Below, piece after piece: positions 27,892 to 37,202 of a DNA stretch of 64,000 bases. This DNA is from Aquipuribacter sp. SD81. GTDB lineage: Bacteria > Actinomycetota > Actinomycetes > Actinomycetales > JBBAYJ01. Within the stretch, counting starts at the first letter, position 1. The number at the start of each line of letters is the position of its first letter. A program made the position numbers and the translations under genes. Location: contig NZ_JBBAYJ010000019.1 of assembly GCF_037153975.1 (NCBI RefSeq), forward strand, positions 1 through 64,000. The letters are read 5' to 3'. The notes under the pieces were generated by a model, which was not told where the DNA came from, searched no databases, and saw nothing but the letters and a program-made list of their open reading frames with translations.

Positions 27892-29016
27892 TCAGCGGCC
27901 GGACTGCGCCGCCTCCGCCGCCTCGACGAGCTCGGTCACGAACGTGTCGAGGGAGTACGTGAGCGACAGCGCGGTCGGCGGGGACACCGACGACACGTTG
28001 TCCTGCCCGACCACCTGCGCGACGGAGCCCTGCTGGACCTGCTCCATGGACGCGGCGTACGGCTGGTCGAGGAACGCCTGCGCGGCCTCCTCGGACTCGG
28101 CGTAGTTGAGCAGCACGTCGCTGTCGAGGTCGCCCACGAGCTCGGTGGACAGCGTGTAGAAGAATGTGGACTCACCCGTCGACAGCTCGCTCACGCTCGG
28201 CGCGACCTCCATGCCGAGGTCGGTGAGGAACTCCACGCGCGGGTCGGCCGGCTCGTACACGTAGAACGCGTCGGGCGTGTCGTACACCGCGGCGACGGTC
28301 GTGCCCTCGAGCACCGGGTTGGCCTCGGCGGCGGCGGAGACCTCCGCCTCGATGTCGGCGAGCACCTGCGCGGCCTCGTCCGGGCGCCCGAGGGCCTCGC
28401 CGACGGTCGTCACGACGTCCCGCCACGGCGTCGACCACGCCTGGTCGGGGTAGGCGACCACCGGGGCGATCTCCGACAGGGTGGCGTACTCCTCCTCGGT
28501 GATGCCGGAGTACACCGCGAGGATGAGGTCGGGCTGCGCGGCGGCGACCTGCTCGAACGGGATGCCGTCCGCGTCGGGGATGAGCGTGGGCGTCTCGGCG
28601 CCCTGCGCCTCCAGCGCCTCCGCCACCCACGGCAGGACACCGTCCTCGTTGCCGCCGTAGGAGGCCAGCGGGATGGCGACCGGGACGGTGCCGAGCGCGA
28701 TGGCGGCGTCGGTGGAGCCCCAGCCCCACGTCACGACGCGCTCCGGCGCCTCCTCGATCGTCGTCTCGCCGAAGGCGTGGGTGATGGTGACGGGGAAGCC
28801 GCCCGCCGTCGCGTCGTCCCCGGCGGCGTCGGTCGCGACGTCGCTCGCGGCGTCCGTGGCGTCGTCCACCGCCGCGGTGGCGGCGTCGCCGGCCGCGCCG
28901 GTCGCGTCGGTGGCCTCGTCGACGGCGTCGCCCGAGCCGCCGCAGCCGGCGGCGAGGAGGACGGCGGCGGTGGTGGCCGCGCCGAGGACGGCGCGGCGGT
29001 GCAGGGAGAGGGTCAC
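27892..29016 (-). CDS. Siderophore/iron ABC transporter substrate-binding lipoprotein
   Basis: The 374-residue protein has a lipoprotein signal ending LLAAGC, then about 45 residues of an Ala/Asp/Thr-rich repeat linker (DATDA-like units), then a type III periplasmic-binding fold: RVVTWGWGSTDAAIALG near the start, IPFEQVAAAQPDLILAVY in the centre and a C-terminal helix bundle. This is the FepB/FecB-like group that binds ferric siderophores or heme. No permease or ATPase gene is adjacent, so it must use partners elsewhere. GTG 29016 follows GAGAAG weakly. An iron box sits 31-48 bases upstream, supporting iron-repressed expression. Confidence 0.85.
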   Translation of the reverse strand: MTLSLHRRAVLGAATTAAVLLAAGCGGSGDAVDEATDATGAAGDAATAAVDDATDAASDVATDAAGDDATAGGFPVTITHAFGETTIEEAPERVVTWGWGSTDAAIALGTVPVAIPLASYGGNEDGVLPWVAEALEAQGAETPTLIPDADGIPFEQVAAAQPDLILAVYSGITEEEYATLSEIAPVVAYPDQAWSTPWRDVVTTVGEALGRPDEAAQVLADIEAEVSAAAEANPVLEGTTVAAVYDTPDAFYVYEPADPRVEFLTDLGMEVAPSVSELSTGESTFFYTLSTELVGDLDSDVLLNYAESEEAAQAFLDQPYAASMEQVQQGSVAQVVGQDNVSSVSPPTALSLTYSLDTFVTELVEAAEAAQSGR

Positions 29017-29046
29017 GGTTTCACTTCTCTTTGTGTTGGAGAAACA

Positions 29047-29064
29047 GGTAAGGCAAGTCTTACC
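29047..29064. promoter_or_regulatory. IdeR/DtxR-type iron box
   Basis: GGTAAG-N6-CTTACC is an inverted repeat within AGGTAAGGCAAGTCTTACC. It matches the spacing and TTAGG(T/C)-type character of the IdeR/DtxR operator and lies just upstream of the minus-strand siderophore-binding lipoprotein gene. Confidence 0.7.
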
Positions 29065-29163
29065 ACACACGCCGTAGGTGCCACGGCGGCCCCCGACCTG
29101 CCCCGCGACCCGGCAGGCGACCCGGCGCGACACGCCGCACGACACGCGGTCCACCTGCAGCCG

Positions 29164-29179
29164 TCGAACACGTGTTCGT
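29164..29179. promoter_or_regulatory. SOS (LexA) box of recA
   Basis: TCGAACACGTGTTCGT contains a perfect 14-base palindrome (29165-29178) and fits the actinobacterial SOS box. A TATCGT -10 hexamer begins three bases after it, so LexA would cover the promoter. Confidence 0.85.
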
Positions 29180-29181
29180 CC

Positions 29182-29187
29182 TATCGT
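29182..29187 (+). promoter_or_regulatory. LexA-controlled -10 box of recA
   Basis: TATCGT lies directly downstream of the SOS box. A second candidate, TAGCGT at 29269-29274, lies nearer the gene and could be a LexA-independent promoter, as known for mycobacterial recA. Confidence 0.5.
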
Positions 29188-29314
29188 TCGTCGTGTCCAC
29201 AGCGCCTCGGAGCGCGGTCCCGTCCACAGCGGGGCCACGTCGCCCGGGGTTGTGTCGGAGGCGCTGCCTAGCGTCGTCTCCGTGCCCATCAGACGACCCG
29301 CACGAGGTGACCAG

Positions 29315-30364
29315 ATGCCCGCTCCCACGCCCGGCGGCGACCGCGACAAGGCGCTCGCGTCCGCCCTGTCCCAGATCGACAAGCAGTTCGGCAAGGGCTC
29401 GGTCATGCGGCTGGGCGACGAGGCCCGCGCCCCGATCGACGTCATCCCCACCGGGTCGATCTCGCTCGACGTCGCCCTCGGCATCGGGGGCCTGCCCCGC
29501 GGCCGGGTCGTCGAGGTGTACGGCCCGGAGAGCTCCGGCAAGACGACCGTCGCCCTGCACGCGGTGGCCAACGCGCAGCGCGCCGGCGGCATCGCCGCCT
29601 TCGTCGACGCCGAGCACGCGCTGGACCCCGAGTACGCCCGCAACCTCGGTGTCGACACCGACGCGCTGCTCGTGTCCCAGCCCGACACGGGGGAGCAGGC
29701 GCTGGAGATCACCGACATGCTCATCCGCTCCGGGGCGCTCGACATCATCGTCATCGACTCCGTCGCCGCGCTCACGCCACGCGCCGAGATCGAGGGCGAG
29801 ATGGGCGACAGCCACGTCGGCCTGCAGGCCCGCCTCATGTCCCAGGCGCTGCGCAAGATCACCGGCGCGCTCAGCCACTCCAAGACGACCGCCATCTTCA
29901 TCAATCAGCTGCGCGAGAAGGTCGGCGTCGTCTACGGCTCGCCCGAGGTCACCACGGGCGGCAAGGCGCTGAAGTTCTACGCCTCGGTGCGCCTCGACGT
30001 CCGGCGCATCGAGACGCTCAAGGACGGCTCGGAGCCGGTCGGCAACCGCACCAAGTGCAAGATCGTCAAGAACAAGCTGGCCGCCCCCTTCAAGGTGGCC
30101 GAGTTCGACATCATCTACGGCACCGGCATCAGCCGTGAGGGCGGGCTCATCGACATGGGCGTGCAGCACGGCTTCGTCCGCAAGGCCGGCGCCTGGTACA
30201 CGTACGAGGGCGACCAGCTCGGCCAGGGCAAGGAGAACGCCCGCGCCTTCCTGCGCGACAACCCCGACCTCGCCGACGAGCTCGAGAAGAAGATCAAGGA
30301 GAAGCTGGGTGTCGGCGCCAAGGTCGACCGCCCGGCGCCGGTCGAGGCCCCGGTGGAGTTCTGA
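29315..30364 (+). CDS. recA: Recombinase A
   Basis: RecA forms filaments on single-stranded DNA, drives strand exchange and triggers LexA self-cleavage. The 349-residue protein shows Walker [10 protein letters not shown], the DAEHALDP block, Walker [14 protein letters not shown]-binding loop L1 [20 protein letters not shown], and [12 protein letters not shown] short Pro/Val tail ends it. The ATG is preceded by CGAGGTGA, a fair ribosome binding site. No intein is present. recX follows after seven bases. Confidence 0.98.
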   Translation: MPAPTPGGDRDKALASALSQIDKQFGKGSVMRLGDEARAPIDVIPTGSISLDVALGIGGLPRGRVVEVYGPESSGKTTVALHAVANAQRAGGIAAFVDAEHALDPEYARNLGVDTDALLVSQPDTGEQALEITDMLIRSGALDIIVIDSVAALTPRAEIEGEMGDSHVGLQARLMSQALRKITGALSHSKTTAIFINQLREKVGVVYGSPEVTTGGKALKFYASVRLDVRRIETLKDGSEPVGNRTKCKIVKNKLAAPFKVAEFDIIYGTGISREGGLIDMGVQHGFVRKAGAWYTYEGDQLGQGKENARAFLRDNPDLADELEKKIKEKLGVGAKVDRPAPVEAPVEF

Positions 30365-30371
30365 TGCTCCT

Positions 30372-30905
30372 GTGACCTCGCCCCACCCCGAGACCCACGA
30401 CGGCGCGCGCCCCTCCTCGGACGGCTCCTCGCCCGAGCCGCCCGAGGAGGTGGCCCGCGCCGTCGTGCTGCGTCAGCTGTCCTTCGGCGCGCGCACCCGC
30501 GCCCAGCTGCGCGCCAAGGTCCTCGCCAAGGACGTGCCCGACGACGTCGCCGACGCCGTCCTCGACCGGATGGGCGAGGTCGGCCTCGTCGACGACCGGC
30601 AGTTCGCGCACGACTGGGTGCGCTCCCGGCACCGCAGCAAGGGGCTGTCCCGGCGGGGCCTGGCCGACGAGCTGCGCCGCAAGGGCGTCGACCGCGACCT
30701 CGCCGACGAGGCGCTCGGCCAGCTCGACGGCGACGACGAGCGCGCCGCCGCCGAGCGCCTGGTCGCGAAGCGCCTGCCGTCCGTGCGCGGGCTGGAGCGA
30801 CAGCGCGCGGCCAACCGGCTCATGGGCATGCTCGCCCGCAAGGGCTACCCGGCGGGTCTGGCCGGCGAGGTCGTGCGTCAGGCGCTCGCTGCGGACGACG
30901 CCTGA
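30372..30905 (+). CDS. recX: Regulatory protein RecX
   Basis: RecX binds RecA filaments and limits their activity. The 177-residue protein carries about 28 Pro/Ser-rich residues and then the three-helix RecX repeats with VLRQLSFGARTRAQLRAKV, GLVDDRQFAHDWV and KGLSRRGLADELRRKGVD. The GTG start is seven bases after recA, so the two are co-transcribed. The stop is ten bases from the convergent end of gluD, leaving no room for a separate terminator. Confidence 0.93.
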   Translation: MTSPHPETHDGARPSSDGSSPEPPEEVARAVVLRQLSFGARTRAQLRAKVLAKDVPDDVADAVLDRMGEVGLVDDRQFAHDWVRSRHRSKGLSRRGLADELRRKGVDRDLADEALGQLDGDDERAAAERLVAKRLPSVRGLERQRAANRLMGMLARKGYPAGLAGEVVRQALAADDA

Positions 30906-30915
30906 CCGGCTGACG

Positions 30916-31884
30916 TCATCGAGCCGGGCCGTGGCCCGCGGGGTCCTCCTCATGCGTGTCGCGTGCGGGACCTCGGCTGCCGTGTGTGGCGCTGTCGGCG
31001 TCCACGATCTGGTCCGCGTTCTCGGCGAGGTCCGGCTCCGCGTCCGGTGCCCCGGCCCGCGACTCGCTGAGCTTGCGCTCGGCGAACACCGCGAGCCGGC
31101 TCAGCAGGGTGTTGACGAGGATGAAGATGATGGCGACGAGCAGGTAGATCTGGACGGGGTTGTCGAAGAAGTTCCGCAGCTGGCGCGCGATGCGCAGCAG
31201 CTCCTCCGGGCCGGTGAGCACGAAGTACGCGAGCGACGTGTCCTTGACGATGACGACGAGCTGGCTGATGAGCGCGGGCAGCATGAGCCGGAACGCCTGC
31301 GGCAGCTGGATGCTCAGGACCGTCTGGGACCGGGTGAGCCCGATCGCGAGGCCGGCCTCGGACTGCCCGCGCGGCAGGGCGGCGACGCCTGCCCGCAGGA
31401 TCTCGGCGATGACCACGCAGTTGTAGAGGACCAGGCCGATGACGAGGTACCAGAGGTTCGACAGGTCGACGCCGACGGCGGGCAGGAACTTGCCGGAGAA
31501 GAAGATGAGGACGATGACCGGCGTGCCGCGGAGGATCTCGATGAGGAGCACGAGCGGCAGCCGGCTGGTCCGGCCGAGCATGAGCCGGCTCGTCGTGATG
31601 AGCGTGCCGATGACGAGGCTGAAGGCGATGGCGAGCACGGCGGCGAGCAGCGTGTAGTACACGCCCGTGCCGATGCGGCCCCAGACCGCGGGGAACTGCT
31701 CGTCGCCCGGCCAGAACAGCGGCGACCACAGGTCCGCCTCGAACTGGCCCTGGCGGTACAGCCGCAGCAGCGCGAGTCCGAGGAGGACGACGAAGACGAC
31801 GACCGACACCACCGACAGCAGGCGCGAGCGGCGGATCGCCTTGGGTCCGGGCGCGTCGTACAGGACGCTCGTGGGGGCGCTCAC
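30916..31884 (-). CDS. gluD: Glutamate-type amino acid ABC transporter permease GluD
   Basis: The 322-residue inner-membrane permease has an N-terminal helix (about 15-35), then a HisM/GlnP-type core with five more helices and the EAA loop ALPRGQSEAGLAIGLTRSQT that contacts the ATPase. The C-terminal 50 residues are hydrophilic and acidic with Asp/Ala/Glu. It pairs with GluC to form the channel. Its GTG start shares GTGA with the gluC stop. It is the last gene of gluABCD and converges on recX. Confidence 0.9.
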   Translation of the reverse strand: MSAPTSVLYDAPGPKAIRRSRLLSVVSVVVFVVLLGLALLRLYRQGQFEADLWSPLFWPGDEQFPAVWGRIGTGVYYTLLAAVLAIAFSLVIGTLITTSRLMLGRTSRLPLVLLIEILRGTPVIVLIFFSGKFLPAVGVDLSNLWYLVIGLVLYNCVVIAEILRAGVAALPRGQSEAGLAIGLTRSQTVLSIQLPQAFRLMLPALISQLVVIVKDTSLAYFVLTGPEELLRIARQLRNFFDNPVQIYLLVAIIFILVNTLLSRLAVFAERKLSESRAGAPDAEPDLAENADQIVDADSATHGSRGPARDTHEEDPAGHGPAR

Positions 31885-32531
31885 CGGACGATCGCCACCT
31901 TCCGCTCGATGGCCGCGAGCAGGGCGCCCGTCGGCAGCGTGATGGCGAGGTAGCCGAGCCACACGCCGATGAGAACCCACGTGATGGCGAAGCCCTGGGC
32001 GCTCGTCAGCCGCGTCCCGACCGAGAGCAGGTCACCGCCGACGCCGAACACGCCGACGACGGCGGAGTTCTTCATCATCGCGATGATGACGCTGCCCAGC
32101 GGCGGCACCACGGAGCGCAGCGCCTGCGGCATGACGACCTCGCCGAGGGTCTGCCCGAAGGTCAGCCCGACCGACCGCGCCGCCTCCGCCTGACCGGGCG
32201 GGACCGAGTTGATGCCGGAGCGCACCGCCTCGCAGACGAAGCCGGCCGTGTAGAGCGTGAGGCCCAGCACGCCGAGCCAGAAGAACGGCGCGTTGAACCC
32301 CAGCTCGGGCAGCACGAACGCCGTCACGAAGAGCATGACGGTGAGGGGGCTGTTGCGGACGATGCCGACGTAGCCGGACGCGAACCGCTGCAGCGGCGGG
32401 ACCGGCGACACGCGCATCATCGCGAGCAGGGAGCCCAGCACGAGGCAGCCCACGAGCGTGTAGGCGATGATCTCGAGCGAGCGGAAGAAGCCGGCGACGA
32501 AGAGGTCGAAGTTGTCGACCAGGATGTCCAC
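31881..32531 (-). CDS. gluC: Glutamate-type amino acid ABC transporter permease GluC
   Basis: The 216-residue permease has about five membrane helices and the EAA loop VPPGQAEAARSVGLTFGQT. It forms the membrane channel with GluD. The ATG start is preceded by GGAGAGGAG (32535-32543 region), a good ribosome binding site. A long perfect hairpin lies between gluB and this gene, which may lower its expression relative to the binding protein. Confidence 0.92.
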   Translation of the reverse strand: MDILVDNFDLFVAGFFRSLEIIAYTLVGCLVLGSLLAMMRVSPVPPLQRFASGYVGIVRNSPLTVMLFVTAFVLPELGFNAPFFWLGVLGLTLYTAGFVCEAVRSGINSVPPGQAEAARSVGLTFGQTLGEVVMPQALRSVVPPLGSVIIAMMKNSAVVGVFGVGGDLLSVGTRLTSAQGFAITWVLIGVWLGYLAITLPTGALLAAIERKVAIVR

Positions 32532-32582
32532 GGGCGGGTGCTCCTCTCCGGTGCCGGGCAGGACGGCGGCGCGGGTGGCGCC

Positions 32583-32622
32583 ACGGTGGTGCGGTGCGGC
32601 CGGAGCCGCACCGCACCACCGT
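32583..32622 (-). terminator. 18-bp hairpin between gluB and gluC
   Basis: ACGGTGGTGCGGTGCGGC (32583-32600) and its perfect complement (32605-32622) enclose a CGGA loop. It begins ten bases after the gluB stop and ends 51 bases before the gluC start, inside the operon. It probably works as an attenuator or a 3'-end stabiliser. Confidence 0.8.
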
Positions 32623-32632
32623 CAGACGTCGC

Positions 32633-33592
32633 TCAGGAGCAGGGGTCGGGCTCGGGGAGCACGGGCTCCTCGGAGCCCTCGATGGCACCCGCGGTGGAGT
32701 TCCACGCCTCCACGTACGTGCCGGCCTCCTCGGCCGCGGCGAGCGTCTCGTTGATGAACTCGCAGAACTCGACGTCGCCCTTCTCGATGCCGACGCCGTA
32801 GGGCTCCTCGGTGAAGGTCTCACCGGCGATGGCGAACTCCTCCGGGCTCTCGGAGACGAAGCCGAGGAGGATGACGTTGTCGGTCGTGACGACGTCCACC
32901 TGGTTGTTGCGCAGCGAGTCGACGCACTCGCCGTAGGTGCCGAACAGCGTGAGCTGGTCGTCGGAGGCGAGGTACTCGCGGATGTTCTCCGACGGCGTGG
33001 AGCCCTCGACGGAGCAGACGCGGATCGACTCGTCGGACAGCGAGTCCGGACCGGTGATCTCCGACTCCTCGCCGGCGCGGACCATGAGGGTCTGGCCCGC
33101 CTCGTAGTACGGCCCGGCGAAGGTGATGCGCTCACGGCGCTCGTCGTTGATCGTGTAGGTCGCGACGACCATGTCGACCTGGTCGGTCTCGAGAACCTCC
33201 TCGCGGATGGCCGAGGGCGTCTCGGTCCACTCGATGTTGTCCTCGGAGATGCCGAGGCCCTCGGCGATGATCTTCGCGATCTCGACGTCGAAGCCCTCGG
33301 GGGTGCCCTCGAGGTTGGCGAGGCCGAACAGCGGCTGATCGAACTTCGTGCCGACGCGGATCGTGCCCGCCTCGGCGAGCTCGGCCATGGTCGTGCCCTC
33401 GGCGAAGTCGCCGGCACCGCCCGCGGCGGCGGTCTCCTCGCCGCCGGCAGCGTCCTCGGTGGCAGCGGTGTCCCCGCCGGCCGCGGCGGTGTCCTCGGCG
33501 GCGGCGTCACCGTCGCCGCCGCCGCAGGCGGCGAGGACGAGGGCGGCGGCGCTCAGGGCGGCGACGCCGAGGATCGGACGACGTGCGGTCAT
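32633..33592 (-). CDS. gluB: Glutamate-type substrate-binding lipoprotein GluB
   Basis: The 319-residue protein has a lipoprotein signal ending LVLAAC, an Ala/Thr/Glu/Gly-rich linker of about 40 residues, and a type II periplasmic-binding fold. Landmarks are GTIRVGTKFDQPLFG, GFDVEIAKIIAEGLG, DMVVATYTINDERRERITF and PYGVGIEKGD. These match the GluB/GlnH family for acidic amino acids, though specificity is inferred. It delivers the substrate to GluCD. An ATG start is used; the upstream base run is GGGAGGGA. Confidence 0.92.
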   Translation of the reverse strand: MTARRPILGVAALSAAALVLAACGGGDGDAAAEDTAAAGGDTAATEDAAGGEETAAAGGAGDFAEGTTMAELAEAGTIRVGTKFDQPLFGLANLEGTPEGFDVEIAKIIAEGLGISEDNIEWTETPSAIREEVLETDQVDMVVATYTINDERRERITFAGPYYEAGQTLMVRAGEESEITGPDSLSDESIRVCSVEGSTPSENIREYLASDDQLTLFGTYGECVDSLRNNQVDVVTTDNVILLGFVSESPEEFAIAGETFTEEPYGVGIEKGDVEFCEFINETLAAAEEAGTYVEAWNSTAGAIEGSEEPVLPEPDPCS

Positions 33593-33650
33593 GTTCCCTC
33601 CCGGGATGTAGGGGGCGTGGGGTGGTGGCCCCCGCCGTGGTGGTGCGGGG

Positions 33651-34424
<774 letters not shown>

Positions 34425-34431
34425 GTCGGGA

Positions 34432-34437
34432 AACCTA
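34432..34437 (-). promoter_or_regulatory. -10 box, leaderless gluA
   Basis: On the minus strand TAGGTT ends seven bases before the gluA ATG at 34424, giving a leaderless or near-leaderless transcript of gluABCD. Confidence 0.55.
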
Positions 34438-34580
34438 GACCGAAGCGTTCGACGCACACCATGGCGGACAGGCGCCGTTGCCGATCCGTGACCTCTTGCT
34501 CACGATGACCCGGGGCATTGTCACGACCGCATAACCGACCGTACGGTTCGCGCACCGTCCACCGACCGGAGGTCACCACC

Positions 34581-36002
34581 GTGCCCGAGCCCACGAGCGC
34601 CGCGTCCGCCCACCCGGCGGCGCGCCTGTCCCGACGCGGCGCCCTCGCCGCCCTCGGAGGCGTCGCCGCCTCCCTCGTCGCCGCCCCGGCGTGGGCCGTC
34701 GACGACCGGCGCCCCGGCGCGGTCGCCGCGCCGGCCCTGACCGCCCGGGACCGCGTCGTCGTGCAGCGCGTGTCCGCCGCCCGCGCCATCGAGCACGTCG
34801 TCGAGCTGTCCGAGGGCATCGGCCCGCGCATCGGCGGCACGCCGTCCGAGCGCGCCGCCGCGGACTACCTCGCCGGGGTGCTCGACTCCTACGGCTACGA
34901 GGTCCGGCTGGAGCCGTTCGGCGTCGCGGACAAGTTCCTCGCCGACCTCAGCGGTACGCCCGCGCTCGACGACGACATCTGCTGGCAGGCCGGCGCCTCG
35001 GAGCGGGGTGCGCTCGACGTCAGCGTCACCGCCGAGGCCGTCGACATCGGCCCGGCCACCACCGAGGCCCCCGACCTCACCGGGAAGATCGCGCTCGTCG
35101 ACCAGGTCGTGGCCAACGCCGCCGGCCGCACCCCGCAGGTCGCACTCGCGGTCGCCCGCGGTGCGGTCGCCGTCGTGCTGCTGCCCGCCGACAACCCCAA
35201 CCCCATCCGTCGCTCGCAGGCCTTCTCGCCGCTGCTGTCGGAGGACTTCGGGGTGCCCGTCGTGGGGGTCGCGCAGGTGCAGAAGCACCGCCTGCGCGAG
35301 GCGCTGGCGCGCGGCCCGCTCACCCTCACCGTCCGCACCGACGCCTTCCGGGGCCTCACGAGCCACAACGTGCTCGCGGAGCGTGCCGGTCGCGGTCGGC
35401 CCAGCGGCGCCCGCCCGGCACTCATGGTGTGCGCGCACTACGACTCCGTCATCGGCGCCCCCGGCGCCAACGACGACGGCTCCGGCACGGCCCTCACCCT
35501 CGAGGTGGCGCGCGTCATGCGGTCGCTGCCCACCGAGGCCGACCTGCGCTTCTCGCTGTGGGGCTCGGAGGAGCAGGGCCTCATCGGCTCGCGCTACCAC
35601 GTCGCCCAGCTCGACCAGGCCGAGCGCGACCGGCTCCTCGGCGTCTACAACAACGACATGGTGGCGACGAGCTGGGACCCGGCGACCCGCTACTGGGTGC
35701 TGTCGTGGGACGGCTCCGCCAACGTCGTCAACACCTCGGTCATCGACGCGGCCGAGCGGCTCGGCTACTCCCCGTCGCTGTCGCCGGTCACCACCCGCGG
35801 CGCGAGCGACCACCAGTCCTTCCAGGAGCAGGGCATCGCGAGCAGCAACTTCTCCTGGCGCGGGGAGGAGTCGCCCGCGCTGCTGGAGCCGCCCTACCAC
35901 TCCCCGGAGGACACGGTGGCGAAGAACATCAGCCCGGAGCGCATGCAGGTGAGCCTCGAGCTCATCGGCTCGGCGCTGTACGAGCAGGCCCGCGCGGTCT
36001 GA
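34581..36002 (+). CDS. Exported M28-family metallopeptidase
   Basis: The 473-residue protein has a Tat-type signal with SRRGALAAL and a cut after AWA (about residue 39), a PA-type insert (about 120-240), and an M28 zinc peptidase core. Visible zinc ligands are the His in CAHYDS, the Asp in GANDDGSG, the Glu pair in WGSEEQG, the Asp in YNNDM and the His in YHSPED. The family includes aminopeptidases and carboxypeptidases with two zinc ions. The GTG start follows CCGGAGG closely and is preferred to a longer form starting at 34518. A second Tat-type peptidase gene converges 70 bases away. Confidence 0.88.
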   Translation: MPEPTSAASAHPAARLSRRGALAALGGVAASLVAAPAWAVDDRRPGAVAAPALTARDRVVVQRVSAARAIEHVVELSEGIGPRIGGTPSERAAADYLAGVLDSYGYEVRLEPFGVADKFLADLSGTPALDDDICWQAGASERGALDVSVTAEAVDIGPATTEAPDLTGKIALVDQVVANAAGRTPQVALAVARGAVAVVLLPADNPNPIRRSQAFSPLLSEDFGVPVVGVAQVQKHRLREALARGPLTLTVRTDAFRGLTSHNVLAERAGRGRPSGARPALMVCAHYDSVIGAPGANDDGSGTALTLEVARVMRSLPTEADLRFSLWGSEEQGLIGSRYHVAQLDQAERDRLLGVYNNDMVATSWDPATRYWVLSWDGSANVVNTSVIDAAERLGYSPSLSPVTTRGASDHQSFQEQGIASSNFSWRGEESPALLEPPYHSPEDTVAKNISPERMQVSLELIGSALYEQARAV

Positions 36003-36012
36003 GACCGACGGT

Positions 36013-36042
36013 GCCGCCGCGCCGCACGAGCGGCGCGGCGGC
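36013..36042. terminator. Bidirectional hairpin terminator
   Basis: GCCGCCGCGCCGC (36013-36025) and its perfect complement (36030-36042) enclose ACGA between two convergent peptidase genes. Confidence 0.8.
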
Positions 36043-36072
36043 TCCCGGGTCGAGCCGGGTCCTGGCTGCGAC

Positions 36073-37098
36073 TCAGCGCTGACGGTCGCGGTCGCCGCGC
36101 TCCGGCAGCAGGTCGGCGTCGGCCGGGTCGACCTCGTCGAAGGAGCCGTCGGCCAGCGACTCGAGCACGGCCTCCATCGCGACGAGCGCCTCGCGCGTGA
36201 AGGCGCCGAGCGACTTCTGCCCGACCTCGTACTGGCCCCGCTGCTCGATGAGGAGCGCGGGCGTGCCGGCGAGCGCGAGGCCGTTCCGGGCCACCGAGCG
36301 CGTCGTCGACTCCGGGTACCGGGTGACGGTCGCGTGGCCGAAGTCCTCGAGTGCCTCCGCGACGACGACGGCCGCGCGCCGCCCGTCGTCGACGACCGAC
36401 GGCTCGACGCCACCGACGGTCGCCCACAGCACGGACATGGTCACCTGCTCGCCCGCGTCGGTGACGTAGGAGACCTGGTGGTGGTAGTCGAGCACGAGGT
36501 CGGGCTGCACCTGGTCGACGAGGGCGCGGACGGCCGCGGCCTCCGGGGCGTCGGCGCTCACCGGCACGGCCGGGTCGTACTCGCGGTTGAGGTCGAGGTT
36601 GGCGGCGTTGCGGCGCGGGTCCTCGCCGGGGTAGCTCTCCGGGTCGAGCCAGCGCTCGAAGCCGTCGGGGTTGACGCGCGGGACGACCTCGAGGGTCACC
36701 TGCTCCCGCAGCGCGCTCGCCTCGCGGGAGGGTCCGCTGACGTGTGTGAGCAGCTGCAGCGCGGCCTCGGTGCCGACGGGCTCGTCGCCGTGCTGCTGCG
36801 TGACGACCATGAGCGTGCGCGGGCCGGACCCGACGCTCACCCGGTAGATCGGCCGGTCCTCCAGGCTGCGACCGATCTCGGTGAGCCGGACGGTGTCGGG
36901 GCGCCGGGCGGCGAGGCGCTGCAGCTCGGCGACGAGCTGGGAGTTGTCGGTCATGCCGGCGAGCACGACGGGCTGGTTCTCCTGCACCCACGGGCCGCCG
37001 GGGACCGTCTCGGCGGCGGCGGCGGGCACCGCCCCGGCGACCGCGGCGGCGGGCAGGGCGGCGAGCGGGACGAGCAGGGCCTGGCGACGGCTGATCAC
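36073..37098 (-). CDS. Exported M14-family carboxypeptidase
   Basis: The 341-residue protein has a Tat-type signal (SRRQALL then a hydrophobic alanine-rich core, cut near residue 30) and an M14 zinc carboxypeptidase fold. The zinc motif HxxE is in [12 protein letters not shown], the third ligand in LVLDYHHQ, and the catalytic Glu in [19 protein letters not shown] and NLDLNREY are family blocks. The final 20 residues are Asp-rich. GTG 37098 is chosen because GGAGGA (37102-37107 on this strand) precedes it; a longer start at 37140 would bury the signal. Its convergent neighbour is the M28 peptidase. Confidence 0.87.
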   Translation of the reverse strand: MISRRQALLVPLAALPAAAVAGAVPAAAAETVPGGPWVQENQPVVLAGMTDNSQLVAELQRLAARRPDTVRLTEIGRSLEDRPIYRVSVGSGPRTLMVVTQQHGDEPVGTEAALQLLTHVSGPSREASALREQVTLEVVPRVNPDGFERWLDPESYPGEDPRRNAANLDLNREYDPAVPVSADAPEAAAVRALVDQVQPDLVLDYHHQVSYVTDAGEQVTMSVLWATVGGVEPSVVDDGRRAAVVVAEALEDFGHATVTRYPESTTRSVARNGLALAGTPALLIEQRGQYEVGQKSLGAFTREALVAMEAVLESLADGSFDEVDPADADLLPERGDRDRQR

Positions 37099-37186
37099 GG
37101 GTCCTCCGAAGGGTCGGGACGGTCGAACGGGACGGATCACCGTATTCCCGACCGCGCCGTCGGGCCAGGGTCCCCGCCCGCCGCCG

Positions 37187-37192
37187 TACCCT
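37187..37192 (+). promoter_or_regulatory. -10 box for miaB
   Basis: TACCCT lies ten bases before the miaB ATG; the transcript would have almost no leader. Confidence 0.4.
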
Positions 37193-37202
37193 GGGACCTG
37201 CC

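Noticed and set aside
33630-33650. Hairpin between gluA and gluB
   Set aside because: Only a 6-bp stem with a nine-base loop, directly at the gluA stop; too weak to call.
34538-34547. ACCGTACGGT palindrome between gluA and the M28 gene
   Set aside because: Ten-base palindromes are expected by chance in sequence of this composition; no matching regulator family comes to mind.
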